Assembly: GCF_019898765.1 (NCBI RefSeq)
Contig: NZ_JAIOKB010000001.1
Location: 868,001-932,000 of the forward strand
Reading direction: 5' to 3'
From: Sphingomonas yunnanensis
GTDB taxonomy: Bacteria > Pseudomonadota > Alphaproteobacteria > Sphingomonadales > Sphingomonadaceae
Length of the DNA stretch: 64,000 nucleotides
Under the pieces are notes generated by a model. That model saw only the letters and a list, made by a program, of their open reading frames with translations, was not told where the DNA came from and searched no databases. Below are positions 25,646-35,089 of this stretch, piece by piece; within the stretch, counting starts at the first letter, position 1; each line of letters begins with the position of its first letter. A program made the translations under genes and the position numbers.

Positions 25646-28159
25646 TTAAAAATCGGCTCTCAGCGTCGCGGCGATGGTGCGTCCGGTAAGCGGACGCCCG
25701 CGGATCAGCGGCGTACTATCCGGGCCCTGGCTGTCGAGCGGCGGCTGGCTGCGCGTGTCGATGCCCATCAGTGCGACGGTATCGAAGAGGTTGTTCGCGT
25801 CGAGGGTCAGCCGCAGGCGATCGGTCGCGCGGAACTGGACGAAGGCGTTGCTCGTGACATAGCCCGGTATCGTCAGCCAATTCTCGTCCTGCGTGTAGCT
25901 GCGTGTTGCCCCGACAAAGCTCGCGCCCAGCGCGAAGCGCGGCAGCACCAGCGCCGGCGACGCTTGAAACAGTAGCTTGGGCTGGGCGCGCGGTTGATGT
26001 CCCTCGTTCGTGCGGTCGAGATAATCGTGCTTGATCCTGGCGTTGGTGTAAGTCGCTCCCGCCCGAAGATCGAAGACGCCGGCCCGGAGCCCCCCCTCGA
26101 ACTCGAGCCCTTTCGCCTCATAGTCGCGCGATAGCGGACGGGCGCGGATAGGATCGTAATTGGCGTCGTAGACCGTGGCCCAATAACCCGTCAGGTTCAG
26201 CGTGATCTGGTCCGATCGGTACTTCACCCCGGCCTCGGCCTGACGCACCGGGTTCACCGGTGAGGCGCCCAAGGTGGCGACCTTGTTGGTCGCATTCTCG
26301 GTCCGGAACATGAGCCGGTCGGCGGGGGTGCGGCCGCCGCGGCTGTAGCGCGCGAACAACGCCAACGGTTCGGCCAAGCGGTAGGTGATGCCGGATGAAT
26401 AAGAGACGTAGTGATAACGATAGTCGACCGGGCGCGACTGATCGAAGACGGTCACGTCCACGTTCTGCTCCGGTCGCGAGATCGCACCGTCACCGTTGAT
26501 GTCTAGCACTTTTGATCCACTCTGCGACCCCGCCCTGACGCCCCAGAGCCGACCTGAGACGGCGCCGTTGTCATATCGCGCACTCGCGCCGATCGAGACC
26601 CTACCGGCGCGGTAGTTGAGCGAGGCGAAAGGGGCATCGATGGCATTGTCGGTGTCGAGCGAGCGACGAAGTCCGCCGTTGCCGCCATTGGGCGAGTAGA
26701 AGTTCGAGTAGCGGTAGACACCATGGTCGGTCACGGACACGCCGTCGCTGCCGAAGACGTCGATCAGCGCCGATCGTCCATGGCCGCGTATGTCGCTGAG
26801 GAGCGTCGTCCATAGGATGTCGCGATTGATCTTCTGCCGCGCGGAATAGAGACCCGCGGTAGTGGTGAGCTCGCCGCCGACGTCGAACACGCGGCTGACG
26901 CGCACCTCGTTGGTCACGTCGCCATAGTCGCGCAGCGGGATGAACGCGATCGGCAGCGCGGCGGTGAGCCCATTGCCGTTGAGCGCATTGCCGCGGCTCG
27001 ACAGGATCCGCTCGCCGGCGCGGTCGCCGTCGACGTACGCGATCGTGGCGTTCGCGTCCCTCGCGACTTGCCTCGCGGCGTCGTTGATCTCGCTGAACAA
27101 GGTGTTGAACGGGATCGTCAGTGATCCGTTCACGCGGGCGTAGCGGAAGCGCTCCTGCACGGTCCAGCCGGCGACATCCAGCTGCGCTTCGAGTTGCGCG
27201 AGATCCTCGCGAAGATGCTGGCCGTCGGCCAGATCGGGGCTGATGATCCGGTTGGTCCGATCGAGCATCAGCACGTTGCGGAGATAACGCGAGTTCGTCG
27301 CGTCGTGCAGGGGATCGAAGCCGCGCGGGCGGGTGAGCCGCGGGCGGTCATCCGTACCGCTGATGAAGAAGGGCACTGCGTCGTAGAAAGGCGTTCGATC
27401 GTCGAGGTGCTTGCCGTAGAGTCTCAGATAACCGCCGTTGAACTCCTTGGTGACATTGAAGCGGAACTGCCCGCCGCGCGCGGCCTGGTAGCCGGTCCGG
27501 CGCAGGCCGTGTCCCTGCCGGTAGAACCCGCCGAGCTGGAATCGTACGCTGTCGCTCAGATGACCGCCGTCGGTGAAGTCGAGCCGCGCGTTATCATAGT
27601 CGAGACCGCTGCTGAGGGCGACCGCGCCGCCGTCGACCTCGCCCGTGCGCGAGCGCAGGTTGATCACGCCGCCGGGCGAGTTGGAGGCGAAGGTCGAGGC
27701 GGATCCACCGCGGATCACCTCGATCTGCGACAGCATGAGGTCGGGTCGAGCCAGCGCGTCGCCGCTCACTCCCGTGATATCGCCGAACTCGAGCGTCGGC
27801 AGCCCGTCCTCCTGGAACTGGATGTACTTGGAGCCGGTCGCCGGTATCGGCAGGCCGCGCACGCTGACGCTCGCGTTGATCTCGCCCGCCGCGCCTTCGA
27901 CCCGCAGGCCGGGGATCACCCGCAGCAGGTCTGCCAACGAGCGCGCGCCGAGACGCTCGATCTCCTCGTCGTGCAGGACGCTCGTCGACGTCGCGCTGTC
28001 GAGCGGGTCGCGCGCGCGCGCCACGCCCGTGCCCACCGAGTTGTCGCTCTGCGCGCGCCGCGTGGCCTCGGCGGTCGCCGGCTCGGCGGGTTCGGCGAGC
28101 GCCGGCACGGCCATGGTCGAGGCCGCCGTGATCACGAGTAGAAAACGAAGATTGTTCAC
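25646..28159 (-). CDS. TonB-dependent outer-membrane receptor
   Basis: An 837-residue receptor. Seen: signal peptide (LRFLLVITAASTMAVPALA), a plug domain with LADLLRVIPGLRVEG, VSVRGLP and IEVIRGGSASTFASNSPGGVINLR, then a long beta-barrel ending in an aromatic-terminal strand (TIAATLRADF). It imports a ligand across the outer membrane using TonB-ExbBD (3848-6421). The SPGGVIN and LRVEGAAGEI motifs are typical of Proteobacterial receptors for siderophores or complex nutrients; substrate cannot be told. An acidic Asp-x-Asn/Asp-x-Asp segment (DINGDGAISRPEQNV) inside the barrel resembles an EF-hand calcium loop. GTG at 28159 has GGAGAG 6 bases ahead; TTG at 28162 is the alternative. Confidence 0.93.
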   Translation of the reverse strand: MNNLRFLLVITAASTMAVPALAEPAEPATAEATRRAQSDNSVGTGVARARDPLDSATSTSVLHDEEIERLGARSLADLLRVIPGLRVEGAAGEINASVSVRGLPIPATGSKYIQFQEDGLPTLEFGDITGVSGDALARPDLMLSQIEVIRGGSASTFASNSPGGVINLRSRTGEVDGGAVALSSGLDYDNARLDFTDGGHLSDSVRFQLGGFYRQGHGLRRTGYQAARGGQFRFNVTKEFNGGYLRLYGKHLDDRTPFYDAVPFFISGTDDRPRLTRPRGFDPLHDATNSRYLRNVLMLDRTNRIISPDLADGQHLREDLAQLEAQLDVAGWTVQERFRYARVNGSLTIPFNTLFSEINDAARQVARDANATIAYVDGDRAGERILSSRGNALNGNGLTAALPIAFIPLRDYGDVTNEVRVSRVFDVGGELTTTAGLYSARQKINRDILWTTLLSDIRGHGRSALIDVFGSDGVSVTDHGVYRYSNFYSPNGGNGGLRRSLDTDNAIDAPFASLNYRAGRVSIGASARYDNGAVSGRLWGVRAGSQSGSKVLDINGDGAISRPEQNVDVTVFDQSRPVDYRYHYVSYSSGITYRLAEPLALFARYSRGGRTPADRLMFRTENATNKVATLGASPVNPVRQAEAGVKYRSDQITLNLTGYWATVYDANYDPIRARPLSRDYEAKGLEFEGGLRAGVFDLRAGATYTNARIKHDYLDRTNEGHQPRAQPKLLFQASPALVLPRFALGASFVGATRSYTQDENWLTIPGYVTSNAFVQFRATDRLRLTLDANNLFDTVALMGIDTRSQPPLDSQGPDSTPLIRGRPLTGRTIAATLRADF

Positions 28160-28345
28160 CAACTTCTCTCCCCCTAGGAGGCCACCGCGCGAGGCCGCGC
28201 GGCGGCGATGACAGGAGAAGAATAGTGAGAGGAGCGCCGTGATCGTCTGACATGTGCGAGATTAGCTTACCCGCTTCGCCCGACCCGACATAATCTTCGC
28301 AGAAAACCAGCAATATGCATGCGGGCAACTGATTAACCGATCGCT

Positions 28346-29509
28346 TCAACCCCGCCAGCTGATCGCCGCGCCGTAAGGGTGGCACTCGGCCAGGACCCGC
28401 GTGATCCCGTCGGGATAGCTCGTGATCTTGAGCAGAACTGCAGCGCGATCCGCGGTCCATTCGAAGCCTATTCGCACCAGCGGCCGCTCCGACGTGGCCA
28501 CCGCGCCCGCCGCGGCGACCGTCGCGTCGAGCCGCGCGCGCGCCGCCGGGTCGAGATATTGCGTCACCATCGAATGGACGATCGCGCGGCAGCGGCCCGC
28601 CGGCGCCGGCTCGGCGAGCCGGTCGCGCAGCCACGCGACCGCGTCGCCGCGGTCGACCAGCGGCGGGGAGCATCGCGCGAGCGCGAGCGCGCTCTCGAGC
28701 CGGCGCGACCGTGCCGGCTGGTCGGCGAAGACAAAGGCCATCAGTCGCTCGCACGTCGCGGCATCGGTCGGATCGAGCGGTGCCAGGTCGACACCGCGCG
28801 CGGCGATCACCTCTACCGGCGCGTCCGGTGGCGCGGGGCCGACCCAGTCCGGAGCGATCCGCACGGCTGAGTCCGGGTCACCCGCGGCGACGCCACCGAG
28901 GTCATAGGCATAGCGGTGCAGGTTCAGGTTGAGGCCCGCGCTCGCGCCGATCTCGAGCAGCGCGACGGGCAGGTCGAAGCAGGTGCGCACCACCTTGAGC
29001 GCGGCGAGGATCGCTGCCGCGCGGCCGACCTCGTTGGTCTGCGGCACGTGCTGGATCCAGTCGGCGATGAAGCGATCATGCCCGGCGAGCGCCGCGGCGA
29101 TCGCGCCGTCGACGTCGTCGTGCTCGCCACGATACAGCGCCCCCAGCCGCGCTGGCGTGTCGCGCCGGGCGAGCGCGTGGATCGCGGCGTTGAAGCGCAT
29201 CGCCAGCGCCGCGGCGGCGCGGTCGCCCGCCCAGTGCGCGAACACCGCCGCGGTGAGCGGCGCGCGCTGCAGCTGGCGAGCGCTCGATTCGAGCACCGCC
29301 GCGACGAAGGGCGAGCCGATCGCGCGCGCCACCCGTGCCTGGCGCCTTAGCTCACCCGTTGCGCCATCGGTATCAAGAGCTTTCTCAAACACTCGCAAGT
29401 ATATCCACTGGAGCGACGGCGCCGCGGGCCGGCGGCCGCAGTGGCGGAAAGTGCTTTCCATCCACTTAACCGCGCCGATCGCTCGCTCGATCGACCGGCG
29501 GCGTGCCAT
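28346..29509 (-). CDS. DUF2332 family protein
   Basis: A protein of about 387 residues matching DUF2332, a family of unknown function. Family features: LRRQARVARAIGSPFVAAVLE, QTNEVGRAAAILAALKVV, LLEIGASAGLNLNLHRYAYD (a glycine-rich segment resembling an S-adenosylmethionine-binding loop) and IVHSMVTQYLDPAAR. No signal or membrane segments. The start is uncertain: 29509 and 29461 are both possible, since the first 45 or so residues look less conserved. It is alone on the minus strand, ahead of the TonB receptor. Confidence 0.82.
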   Translation of the reverse strand: MARRRSIERAIGAVKWMESTFRHCGRRPAAPSLQWIYLRVFEKALDTDGATGELRRQARVARAIGSPFVAAVLESSARQLQRAPLTAAVFAHWAGDRAAAALAMRFNAAIHALARRDTPARLGALYRGEHDDVDGAIAAALAGHDRFIADWIQHVPQTNEVGRAAAILAALKVVRTCFDLPVALLEIGASAGLNLNLHRYAYDLGGVAAGDPDSAVRIAPDWVGPAPPDAPVEVIAARGVDLAPLDPTDAATCERLMAFVFADQPARSRRLESALALARCSPPLVDRGDAVAWLRDRLAEPAPAGRCRAIVHSMVTQYLDPAARARLDATVAAAGAVATSERPLVRIGFEWTADRAAVLLKITSYPDGITRVLAECHPYGAAISWRG

Positions 29510-29726
29510 CTCTGCGGCAACGACGCAATCATTCTCGCCCCATCCGTGATTAACGTCATTTTAGGACGCCACGTCCAAGAGGATGTTGGCGCGGCGGAAC
29601 CGTCGGGGGACGATCCGGACGTCCGAGGCGCCTATAGTGGGGGATGGGACGGGATGATGGCTGCTCCTCGCCGCGGCGAGCGACCGGCTCCGATCGCCTG
29701 CCCGCTCGAATGATCAGGATCTCGCG

Positions 29727-29987
29727 ATGGCGTACGTGCTCCCTCCCCGTCTCGACACCGCCGCCGCACCACCGCTGCGCCTCGCGCTCAAGAAGCTCGT
29801 CGAGCAGGCCAAGCCGCTCGCGGTGGACGGCAGCGCGGTGGAGCAGATCGGCCAGGCCTGCCTTCAGGTGCTGATCGCCGCGCGCGCCGCCGCGATCGCG
29901 CAGGGGCAGCCTTTCGCGCTGACCGCGGTCAGCATCCCCTTCGCCGACGCCGCCGCGCTCGCCGCGGTCGACCTCTCCGCCGCATAA
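29727..29987 (+). CDS. STAS-domain protein heading the che operon
   Basis: An 86-residue single STAS domain (anti-sigma-antagonist fold): strand-helix pattern VLPPRLDTAAAPPLRLALKK, then LAVDGSAVEQIGQACLQVL. The usual phosphorylatable D-S/T-x-G turn is replaced by I-G-Q-A-C, so switching by serine phosphorylation is unlikely. It is the first gene of the chemotaxis run, 34 bases ahead of cheA, and is probably co-transcribed. Small STAS proteins at this place occur in other alphaproteobacterial che operons; their role is not well defined. Confidence 0.75.
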   Translation: MAYVLPPRLDTAAAPPLRLALKKLVEQAKPLAVDGSAVEQIGQACLQVLIAARAAAIAQGQPFALTAVSIPFADAAALAAVDLSAA

Positions 29988-30021
29988 GCGCGCCACCGCC
30001 CGGTTCACAGGAGCAGACGTC

Positions 30022-32226
30022 TTGGATCTCGACGCAATCCAGCAGATCTTCTTCCAGGAATGCGAGGAAGGCCTGGCCGGCATGGAGGGCGCGTTCGCCG
30101 CCTTGCGGTCCGAACAGTATGACGCCGAGACGATCAACGGCATCTTCCGCGCGGTCCACTCGATCAAGGGCGGCGCGGGTGCGTTCGGGCATGAGCGGCT
30201 GCAGGCCTATACCCATCAATATGAGACGCTGCTCGATCTTCTCCGCAGCGGTGCGCTGACGCTCACCCCCGCGCTGACGAACCTGATCGTCGCCGCCTTC
30301 GACATGCTCGCCGACCATGTCGCCGCGGCGCGTGACTCGGGTGAGTCGCCCGACGACGCGGTGATGCTCGCGCGGCTGATCGCGGCCGCCAGCGGCGAGG
30401 AAGCCGCCGCTCCCGCGCCCGCCGCGCCGGCCGCCGGCGCGGACGAGATCGCTTTCACCCCCGCCCCGATCAGCCTCGGCGACGACTTCGACGACCTGAT
30501 GGCGATGCTGGGCGACGTCGCTCCGGCGGCCGAGACGGCGGACGCTGCCGCTGGCGCCGCGGCGGGGCCGCAGGACTGGCTGGTCACCTTCAAGCCCACC
30601 CCCAACGCGCTCGACAACGGCGGTGAGCCGCTCCTGCTGCTGCGCGAGCTGGTCCGCATGGGCGGGCGCGTGCAGTCGTGCGACACGTCGGCGCTGCCGC
30701 CGCTCGCCTCGATCGACCCGGAAGTGGCGTATCTCGCCTGGACGATCGCGGTGCCGGCGAGCGTCGACGAGGACGACATACGCTCGGTCTTCGAGTTCAC
30801 CGACGGCTGCGCGGTGACGCTCGCGCGCGGCGCCCCCGCCCCCGTCACGGTGGCCGAGCCGGAGCTCGAGCCGGTCGGCCCCACACCCACGATCGCCGCG
30901 GCTCCCGCGGCGCCGATCGCCACGGTCGCGCCCGCACCCGCCCCCGCGGCCAGCGCGGCACCCGCTGCAACGGCACCAGCGCCCAAGCCCGCGCCGCCCG
31001 CACCGGTGGTCGCCTCCGTCGTCGCGCCCGCGCCCACCGCGGTGGCGCAGACGATCCGCGTCGACCTCGACAAGCTCGACCGCCTCGTCAATCTCGTCGG
31101 CGAGCTGGTGATCACCCAGGCGATGCTGGCGCAGCGCCTGTCCGAGAACAATATGGCGGGGATCTCCGAGCTGACCGACCTCGATCACCTGACGCGCGAG
31201 CTCCAGGAGTCGACCATGGCGATCCGCGCCCAGCCGATGAAGACGGTGTTCAGCCGCGTGCCGCGCATCATCCGCGAGCTCGAGGGTGAGACAGGCAAGC
31301 GCGTCCGGCTCGACATCGAGGGCGAGATGACCGAGGTCGACAAGACCGTGGTCGAGCGGATCGGCGAGCCGCTGACCCACCTCATCCGCAACGCGGTCGA
31401 CCACGGACTGGAGACGACCGAGGAGCGGATCGCCGCGGGCAAGCCCGCGGAGGGCGTAGTCACCCTCTCGGCGGCGCATCACTCGGGCCGCATCGTCATC
31501 ACCGTCAGCGACGACGGTCGCGGCATCGATCGCGCGCGGGTGCGCGCCAAGGCGATCGAGCGCGGCATCATCCTGCCCGACGCGGTGCTGAGCGACGAGG
31601 AGGTCGACAACCTGATCTTCGCGCCCGGCTTCTCCACCGCGGCGACGGTCTCGAACATCTCGGGGCGCGGCGTCGGCATGGACGTGGTGCGCAAGAACGT
31701 CCAGGCGCTGGGCGGTCGTATCGGCATCCAATCCAAGTTCGGCTCGGGCTCGAGCTTCTCGCTCAGTCTGCCGCTGACGCTCGCGGTGGTCGACGGCATG
31801 ATCGTCACCGTCGGCGACCAGACCTTCGTGATCCCGCTCAGCCATATCGTCGAGAGCCTGCGCCCGACCGACGGGGCGGTCACCGCGATCGGCGTCGACG
31901 GCTCCGTGCTCGACGTGCGCGGCTCCTATGTGCCGATCTACCCGGTGGCCGAGCAGCTCGGCCTCGGCGGCGGCGAGCGTGACCCCGCCAACGCGGTGCT
32001 GATCGTGGTAGAGGCCGATCACGGTCAGGCGGCGCTGCTGGTCGACTCAATCCAGGACCAGCGCCAAGTCGTGGTGAAGAGCCTCGAGGCCAATTATCAG
32101 GCGATCAACGGTCTCGCCGGCGCCACCATCCTGGGCGACGGCCGCGTCGCGCTGATCATCGACGTCGACGCGCTCACCGCGCACCGCGTCCGCACCCCAC
32201 GTCCGATGCTGGCGCACGCGGCATGA
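30022..32226 (+). CDS. cheA: Chemotaxis histidine kinase CheA
   Basis: A 734-residue kinase that phosphorylates CheY and CheB under control of receptors. Order: HPt domain with the phosphorylated His46 (FRAVHSIKGGAGAFG), a response-regulator-binding region (about 185-275), an Ala/Pro linker (about 280-340), a dimerisation domain (LDKLDRLVNLVGELV), the ATP-binding domain (HLIRNAVDHGLE, VSDDGRGID, FSTA, GRGVGMDVVR) and a C-terminal CheW-like domain. TTG at 30022 is the start, with AGGAG 9 bases upstream. The stop overlaps cheR by 4 bases. Full length, all key residues present. Confidence 0.96.
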   Translation: MDLDAIQQIFFQECEEGLAGMEGAFAALRSEQYDAETINGIFRAVHSIKGGAGAFGHERLQAYTHQYETLLDLLRSGALTLTPALTNLIVAAFDMLADHVAAARDSGESPDDAVMLARLIAAASGEEAAAPAPAAPAAGADEIAFTPAPISLGDDFDDLMAMLGDVAPAAETADAAAGAAAGPQDWLVTFKPTPNALDNGGEPLLLLRELVRMGGRVQSCDTSALPPLASIDPEVAYLAWTIAVPASVDEDDIRSVFEFTDGCAVTLARGAPAPVTVAEPELEPVGPTPTIAAAPAAPIATVAPAPAPAASAAPAATAPAPKPAPPAPVVASVVAPAPTAVAQTIRVDLDKLDRLVNLVGELVITQAMLAQRLSENNMAGISELTDLDHLTRELQESTMAIRAQPMKTVFSRVPRIIRELEGETGKRVRLDIEGEMTEVDKTVVERIGEPLTHLIRNAVDHGLETTEERIAAGKPAEGVVTLSAAHHSGRIVITVSDDGRGIDRARVRAKAIERGIILPDAVLSDEEVDNLIFAPGFSTAATVSNISGRGVGMDVVRKNVQALGGRIGIQSKFGSGSSFSLSLPLTLAVVDGMIVTVGDQTFVIPLSHIVESLRPTDGAVTAIGVDGSVLDVRGSYVPIYPVAEQLGLGGGERDPANAVLIVVEADHGQAALLVDSIQDQRQVVVKSLEANYQAINGLAGATILGDGRVALIIDVDALTAHRVRTPRPMLAHAA

Positions 32227-33092
32227 TCCCTGCGATCGCCCTGCCCAGCGAGTCGTCGCTCAAACGCGAGTTCCACTTCGTGCCGGCGGACCATCAGGCG
32301 ATCGCGCGGCTGGTCTATGACGAGCTCGGCATCCTGCTGCCCGACGGCAAGGCGCAGCTGGTCTATGGTCGCGTCGCACCGCGCGTGCGCGCCTGCGGTC
32401 TCGACAGCGTCGGGGCCTATATCAGGCTGATCGAGCAGGACGCCGACGAGCGGCTGCGCATGTTCGACGCGATCACGACGAACCACACCGCCTTCTTCCG
32501 CGAGGCGCATCATTTCGAGGATTTCGTCGAGCGGCTATGGCCCCAGCTCTCGCAGCGCGTGCTCGGTGGCGGGCGCGTGCGGCTGTGGTCGGCGGCCTGC
32601 TCGAGCGGCGAGGAGCCGTACAGCTGGCTGATGGCGAGCTTCGGCACCGATCGGGGCCTGGCGCAGCGCGTGCTGCGCGCCGACTTCAAGCTGCTCGCCA
32701 CCGATGTCTCGCCCAGCGTCCTGGCCACCGCGCGCGCCGGCACCTACCCGGCGGCGACGCTGCGCACGGTACCGCCGGCGCTGCGCAGCACTTGGCTGAG
32801 CGGCCCGAACGAGCGCCAGACGGTCGATCCGATGCTGCGCGACGCGGTCGCCTACCGGCCCCTCAACCTGCTCGGCAATTGGCCGATGCGCGGTCGCTTC
32901 GACGCGATCTGCTGCCGCAACGTGATGATCTACTTCGACGAACCAACCAAAGCGCGGCTGCAGGCACGGCTCGCTGACCATCTGGAGACGGGGGGCATGC
33001 TCTACATCGGCCATTCCGAGCGGCTCGCCGACGAGGTGGCGCACCGCTTTGAGAGCGTCGGGCGCACCGCCTATCTGAAGGTGGCGGCATGA
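32223..33092 (+). CDS. cheR: Chemotaxis receptor methyltransferase CheR
   Basis: A 289-residue CheR that methylates receptor glutamates with S-adenosylmethionine. Seen: the N-terminal helical domain, then TNHTAFFREAHHFEDF, the methyltransferase loop SAACSSGEEPYSWLMA, the acidic LLATDVSPSVLATA, and CRNVMIYFD near the C terminus. Both intact receptors in the window end in DDWSxF, a plausible docking site for CheR. The start overlaps the cheA stop and its own stop overlaps cheB, showing tight coupling. Confidence 0.95.
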   Translation: MIPAIALPSESSLKREFHFVPADHQAIARLVYDELGILLPDGKAQLVYGRVAPRVRACGLDSVGAYIRLIEQDADERLRMFDAITTNHTAFFREAHHFEDFVERLWPQLSQRVLGGGRVRLWSAACSSGEEPYSWLMASFGTDRGLAQRVLRADFKLLATDVSPSVLATARAGTYPAATLRTVPPALRSTWLSGPNERQTVDPMLRDAVAYRPLNLLGNWPMRGRFDAICCRNVMIYFDEPTKARLQARLADHLETGGMLYIGHSERLADEVAHRFESVGRTAYLKVAA

Positions 33093-34108
33093 GCGTCCGC
33101 ACCCTCGTCGTCGACGACTCGCTGACGATGCAGGCGCTGATCCGGCGCACGCTGTCGGTCGACCCCGCGATCGAGGTCGTCGGCACCGCCGCGAGCGCGG
33201 AGGAGGCGCGCGCCAAGATCAAGGAGCTCGACCCCGATGTCGTCACGCTCGACATCGAGATGCCGGGCATGAACGGGCTCGACTTCCTTGAGCGACTCAT
33301 GCGGCTGCGCCCGACCCCCGTGGTCATGCTGTCGACGCTCACCTCGGACGGCGCGGAGGCGAGCATCGCGGCGCTCGAACTGGGCGCGTTCGAGTGTTTC
33401 GACAAGCTCGCGCTGCGCCGCGAGGGCGAGGCGATCCGCCTCCCCGCGCTCGTCCGCGCCGCCTCGGGCACGCGTCGCCGCCTCGCGCCGCTGCCGCCCA
33501 AGGCCGAGACGATCGACGGTGACTATCGTCCGCGCGAGAACGCGCTGATCGCGGTCGGCGCCTCGACCGGCGGGGTCGAGGCGCTGATCGAGCTGCTCAC
33601 CGGTTTCCCCGCCAATTGCCCCCCGACCGTCATCGTCCAGCATATGCCGGCGAGCTTCACCGCTAGCTTCGCCGCGCGGCTCGACCGGCTGTGCCGCCCG
33701 AGCGTCGAGGAGGCGCGTGCCGGCGCGCCGCTACAGGTCGGCAAGGTCTATCTCGCACCGGGCGGCGACCGCCATCTCGAGATCGCGGGCAGCGGCGGCA
33801 AACGCCACTGCCGCCTGCTCCAGGGCCCCAAGGTGAGCGGGCATCAGCCCTCGGTCGACACCCTGTTCCAGTCGGTCGCGCGCTGCGCCGGCGCCGACGC
33901 GGTCGGCGCGCTCCTCACCGGCATGGGCGCCGACGGGGCCGAGGGCATGCTCGCGATGCGCACGACCGGCTCGGTGACGATCGGGCAGGACGAGGCCACC
34001 AGCGTCGTCTACGGCATGCCCGCGGTGGCGCATCGTATCGGCGCGGTGGTACAGCAGCTGCCGCTGCGTCGCATCGCGCCGCGGCTGCTGCAAGAGTGTC
34101 GCGCATGA
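33089..34108 (+). CDS. cheB: Chemotaxis methylesterase/deamidase CheB
   Basis: A 339-residue CheB with an N-terminal receiver (VVDDSLTMQALI, phospho-acceptor Asp55 in TLDIEMPGMNG) and a C-terminal methylesterase domain. The catalytic triad is intact: Ser159 in VGASTGG, His185 in IVQHMP and Asp282 in GMGADGAEGM. It removes methyl groups or deamidates receptor glutamines for adaptation. Start and stop overlap cheR and cheD by 4 bases. Compare the second, degenerate CheB at 35578-36582. Confidence 0.96.
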   Translation: MSVRTLVVDDSLTMQALIRRTLSVDPAIEVVGTAASAEEARAKIKELDPDVVTLDIEMPGMNGLDFLERLMRLRPTPVVMLSTLTSDGAEASIAALELGAFECFDKLALRREGEAIRLPALVRAASGTRRRLAPLPPKAETIDGDYRPRENALIAVGASTGGVEALIELLTGFPANCPPTVIVQHMPASFTASFAARLDRLCRPSVEEARAGAPLQVGKVYLAPGGDRHLEIAGSGGKRHCRLLQGPKVSGHQPSVDTLFQSVARCAGADAVGALLTGMGADGAEGMLAMRTTGSVTIGQDEATSVVYGMPAVAHRIGAVVQQLPLRRIAPRLLQECRA

Positions 34109-34659
34109 ACAGCCTCACGCTCCGCGACGGCTTCCGTCGCCTCACCGTGGCACAGGGCGAGACCAAGGTCAGTGACCGTGAGGACGTGGTGCTGACCACC
34201 GTTCTGGGTAGCTGCGTGGCCGCCTGCTTCTACGATCCGGTCGCGAAGGTGGGAGGCCTTAACCATTACCTGTTAGCGGAGGGCAATGTGTCCGACCCCG
34301 CCTCGATGCAGCGCTACGGTGTCTACGCCATGGAGGTGCTGATCAACGCCATGCTCTCGATGGGCGCGGTGCGGTCGCGCATGAAGGCGCGCATCTTCGG
34401 CGGCGCGACGATGCGTTCGGGCTTCCGCGACATCGGCGGCGACAACATCGCCTTCGCGCGCCGCTTCCTGCGGGACGAGAAGATCCCGCTGGTCGGCGAG
34501 GATGTCGGCGGCAATGGCGCGCGCCGGGTCGAGTTCCGCGCCGCGCTGGGTCTCGCGCGCTGCCGCGTCGTCACCGAGGGCGCGCCGCCGCCGGTGCTGC
34601 GGGTCGCTCCCGCCCCCGCTTCCGCGATCGCCCATGTCGGCGACGTCGAGTTCTTCTGA
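34105..34659 (+). CDS. cheD: Chemoreceptor glutamine deamidase CheD
   Basis: A 184-residue CheD, which converts receptor glutamines to glutamates and often works with a CheC phosphatase. Seen: the catalytic Cys37 in VLGSCVAACFYDP, His53 in GGLNHYLLAEG, and the conserved KARIFGGATM and ENDIGGDN-like region (DIGGDNIAFARRFL). No cheC is visible beside it; the small DxxxQ protein at the operon end could fill the phosphatase role, which is inference. ATG at 34105 overlaps the cheB stop. Confidence 0.95.
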   Translation: MNSLTLRDGFRRLTVAQGETKVSDREDVVLTTVLGSCVAACFYDPVAKVGGLNHYLLAEGNVSDPASMQRYGVYAMEVLINAMLSMGAVRSRMKARIFGGATMRSGFRDIGGDNIAFARRFLRDEKIPLVGEDVGGNGARRVEFRAALGLARCRVVTEGAPPPVLRVAPAPASAIAHVGDVEFF

Positions 34660-34688
34660 TTTCCAGCATTGCCCAGGAGCCCTTTCCC

Positions 34689-35063
34689 GTGACCAAGACG
34701 ATCATGACCGTGGACGACTCGCCCAGCATGCGGATGCTGCTGCGCGCGGCGCTGACCGATCTCGGCTACAATGTCGTCGAGGCCGAGGACGGGGTGCACG
34801 CGCTCGAGACGCTGCAGAATTTCGAGCCCGAGGAAGAGCCCGACCTGCTCATCACCGACATCAACATGCCGCGCATGGACGGTTTCGGCCTGATCGAGCA
34901 GGTGCGCGCGGATGGCCGCCGCACGCTGCCGATCCTGGTGCTCACCACCGAGAGCTCGGACGAGAAGAAGCAGCGCGCGCGCGACGCCGGCGCCACCGGC
35001 TGGATCGTCAAGCCCTTCCACCCCGAGAAGCTCGCCGCCGCGATCCGGCGCGTGCTGCACTGA
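34689..35063 (+). CDS. cheY: Chemotaxis response regulator CheY
   Basis: A 124-residue single receiver domain. Seen: VDDSPSMRMLL (acidic pocket), phospho-acceptor Asp in LLITDINMPRMDG near residue 58, the switch Thr in LTTESSDEKK, and the Lys in WIVKPFHPEKL. It carries the CheA signal to the flagellar motor. GTG at 34689 is supported by AGGAG about 9 bases upstream; an in-frame ATG five codons later is the alternative. Confidence 0.95.
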   Translation: MTKTIMTVDDSPSMRMLLRAALTDLGYNVVEAEDGVHALETLQNFEPEEEPDLLITDINMPRMDGFGLIEQVRADGRRTLPILVLTTESSDEKKQRARDAGATGWIVKPFHPEKLAAAIRRVLH

Positions 35064-35089
35064 TCCCCAGCGTATTCGAGGAGCCACCC

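Noticed and set aside
29929..32022. A 697-codon minus-strand frame opposite cheA
   Set aside because: Antisense to an intact CheA with all kinase motifs; the translation is His/Arg/Asp-rich and repetitive, with no ribosome binding site.
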